Source of the DNA: Desulfobacterales bacterium
Lineage (GTDB): Bacteria; Desulfobacterota; Desulfobacteria; Desulfobacterales; JAHEIW01
NCBI GenBank assembly: GCA_030145015.1
Contig: JAQYWI010000254.1
Coordinates: 1-6,469 of the forward strand
Length of the DNA stretch: 6,469 bases
Reading direction: 5' to 3'
Shown here piece by piece: positions 5,548 to 6,469 of the stretch (its first letter is position 1; the number at the start of each line of letters is the position of its first letter). Position numbers and translations under genes: made by a program. The notes beneath the pieces were generated by a model. That model was not told the origin of the DNA. It saw nothing but the letters and a program-made list of their open reading frames with translations, and ran no database searches.

Positions 5548-5589
5548 ATGATAATTTGTGACGGCGTAACCGTCATGATGGTTTCTTAG
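5548..5589 (+). CDS. Possible 13-residue leader peptide
   Basis: AAGGGGG at 5532-5538 lies 9 bp before ATG, which opens a 13-codon frame MIICDGVTVMMVS ending in TAG. It sits in the predicted leader of the PilZ-like transcript and overlaps the hairpin at 5559-5575. It has no run of one amino acid of the kind seen in classic attenuators. It may be a chance frame. Confidence 0.2.
   Translation: MIICDGVTVMMVS
5559..5575. repeat. 6-bp GC-containing hairpin in leader
   Basis: TGACGG and CCGTCA flank CGTAA. No T-run follows in either direction, so it is not an obvious terminator. It lies in the predicted 5' leader of the rightward gene. Confidence 0.4.
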
Positions 5590-5659
5590 GTATTAAATCC
5601 TGAGGCCAGGTTGTTTCTCGTGCTTCCCTGGTTTCAATTAAAATATTCTAAGGTTGCTT

Positions 5660-6469
5660 ATGGAAACAGTATTGGGCGTAAAATGGCCAATTATAACTTC
5701 CCCCCAGGTGGCTCTATTAGTTTTAATTGTTTCTCTGGTCCTTCTTATTCTGGTTGTCCTGAAAATCAGGGATATATTAAAGCGAAAAGAGTACCTTGTT
5801 TATCAATTGTTCTTTTTCAAGGCCAAGCAATTGGGACTGACCGATTTTCAGACCAGGATTCTCAACAATTTAATTGAATACATCGGTTTGAAAAAAAAGT
5901 CCGAAATCTTTCAGGACTATAATCTTTTTGAAAAATCACTCGGAAAATTTATGTCCTTTCTGCAGAACCAAAGGGAACAGGCCGACACATTATACGCGAT
6001 TAGTAAGACATTGATTAAAATCCACGAAAAATTATACCATCCGACCATATATAAAAAACCGATTGAGAGGATTAGTGAAATCGAGATCAATTTGCTCCTG
6101 TCGTTTTTTAACGAGAAAAATAATGTCTATATCGGCCGGATGCTGGCTATTGACCCTGATAAAATTGAATTGCGATTGTTCCGCAAGACCAGGCAATTCA
6201 CAACTCTCATCAACAATAAAATAAAGGCTTATCTTTTCCGCATAGGCGACGCCGAGTATACGTTCGATTCCAAGGTATTAAAAATCGATAGGGACAAAAT
6301 TGATATCATTCTGCCGGATAAAATTGTGCGGGGCAAAGAAGTCAGTCACCCGTACGTCGATACTATTATTCCCTGTTTGATCATCGAGGAGGCCGAGAAA
6401 TTAAAGACCCGAAAAATCCAGGGGATCATAGTAAAGCTCAACCAGTCTGAAGCTATTATCAAATGTAGC
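5660..6469 (+). CDS. Membrane-anchored PilZ/YcgR-like protein, 3' end beyond window
   Basis: An open frame of 270 codons with no stop before the window edge, so the gene is partial. ATG at 5660 has AAGG 6 bp upstream, and an in-frame stop lies a few codons before it. Residues 16-35 form one strong transmembrane helix followed by positive charges (KIRDILKRK), so the rest should face the cytoplasm. Residues 47-130 are helical, including KAKQLGLTDFQTRIL, the kind of segment I recall before YcgR/PilZ modules. Residues about 155-225 look beta-rich (YIGRMLAIDPDKIELRLF, then FRIGDAEYTFDSKVLKID) like a PilZN domain. A second beta region begins near 235 (IIPCLIIEE, GIIVKLNQSEAIIKCS). In PilZ a D-x-S-x-x-G motif binds c-di-GMP; at the best matching place the window shows K-L-N-Q-S-E, which lacks it. 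The assignment is structural pattern recognition, not a firm match. Confidence 0.6.
   Translation, partial: METVLGVKWPIITSPQVALLVLIVSLVLLILVVLKIRDILKRKEYLVYQLFFFKAKQLGLTDFQTRILNNLIEYIGLKKKSEIFQDYNLFEKSLGKFMSFLQNQREQADTLYAISKTLIKIHEKLYHPTIYKKPIERISEIEINLLLSFFNEKNNVYIGRMLAIDPDKIELRLFRKTRQFTTLINNKIKAYLFRIGDAEYTFDSKVLKIDRDKIDIILPDKIVRGKEVSHPYVDTIIPCLIIEEAEKLKTRKIQGIIVKLNQSEAIIKCS

Larger units (their letters stand above)
4757..5659. other. Long gene-poor region with mobile-element remnants
   Basis: No intact gene is visible over about 900 bp. Contents from left to right: a spacer upstream of the SOUL gene, an inverted repeat at 4954-4984, a segment with inverted GACCTGC ends (4993-5211) containing a 26-codon open frame, a 26-bp dispersed repeat (5368-5393), the start of an IS110-type transposase on the minus strand (5395-5427) with a hairpin over its ribosome binding site, a strong rightward promoter (5475-5503), and several further palindromes before the PilZ-like gene. 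Confidence 0.6.

Noticed and set aside
5611..5877. 88-codon plus-strand frame
   Set aside because: It overlaps the 270-codon PilZ-like frame, which has the better ribosome binding site, a transmembrane helix and a much longer open run.

Overview
The window reads as a stretch of accessory or loosely packed chromosome from a Gram-negative bacterium. The support is a lipoprotein signal peptide, Shine-Dalgarno sites of the AGGAG type, AT-rich spacers around moderate-GC genes, and decayed mobile-element sequence between genes. A Desulfobacterota-like or other environmental anaerobe is my best guess, but nothing here fixes the taxon.

Layout: positions 1-493 hold no convincing gene. They carry one copy each of two dispersed repeats and a strongly pyrimidine-skewed stretch. 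From 494 to 4756 everything is on the minus strand. Read in transcription order it is a SOUL-type heme-binding lipoprotein (4756-4127), remnants of two small membrane-protein genes (about 4049-3596), an intact amidase-signature hydrolase (3277-1814) and a protein made of two tandem VOC (glyoxalase-fold) domains (1546-494). From 4757 to 5659 there is again no intact gene. That stretch contains a MITE-like segment bounded by GACCTGC inverted ends, the first 11 codons of an IS110-type transposase behind a hairpin that covers its ribosome binding site, and a good sigma70-type promoter pointing right. From 5660 to the window edge runs the first 270 codons of a membrane-anchored cytoplasmic protein with a PilZ/YcgR-like look.

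How the genes work together: the amidase and VOC genes share orientation but are separated by 267 bp with a plausible promoter and an inverted repeat, so they may be regulated separately. A joint catabolic role is possible but unproven. The SOUL gene has its own ribosome binding site and is followed by the two decayed membrane genes. The rightward PilZ-like gene is an independent unit.

The most interesting points are the two in-frame stops and frame change in the DUF2306-like membrane region, the IS110 start fragment with a sequestered ribosome binding site joined to a 26-bp repeat, and a second copy of that repeat 5.3 kb away on the other side of the whole gene block. I did not find an intact, clearly new system. 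No tRNA, rRNA or CRISPR array is visible.
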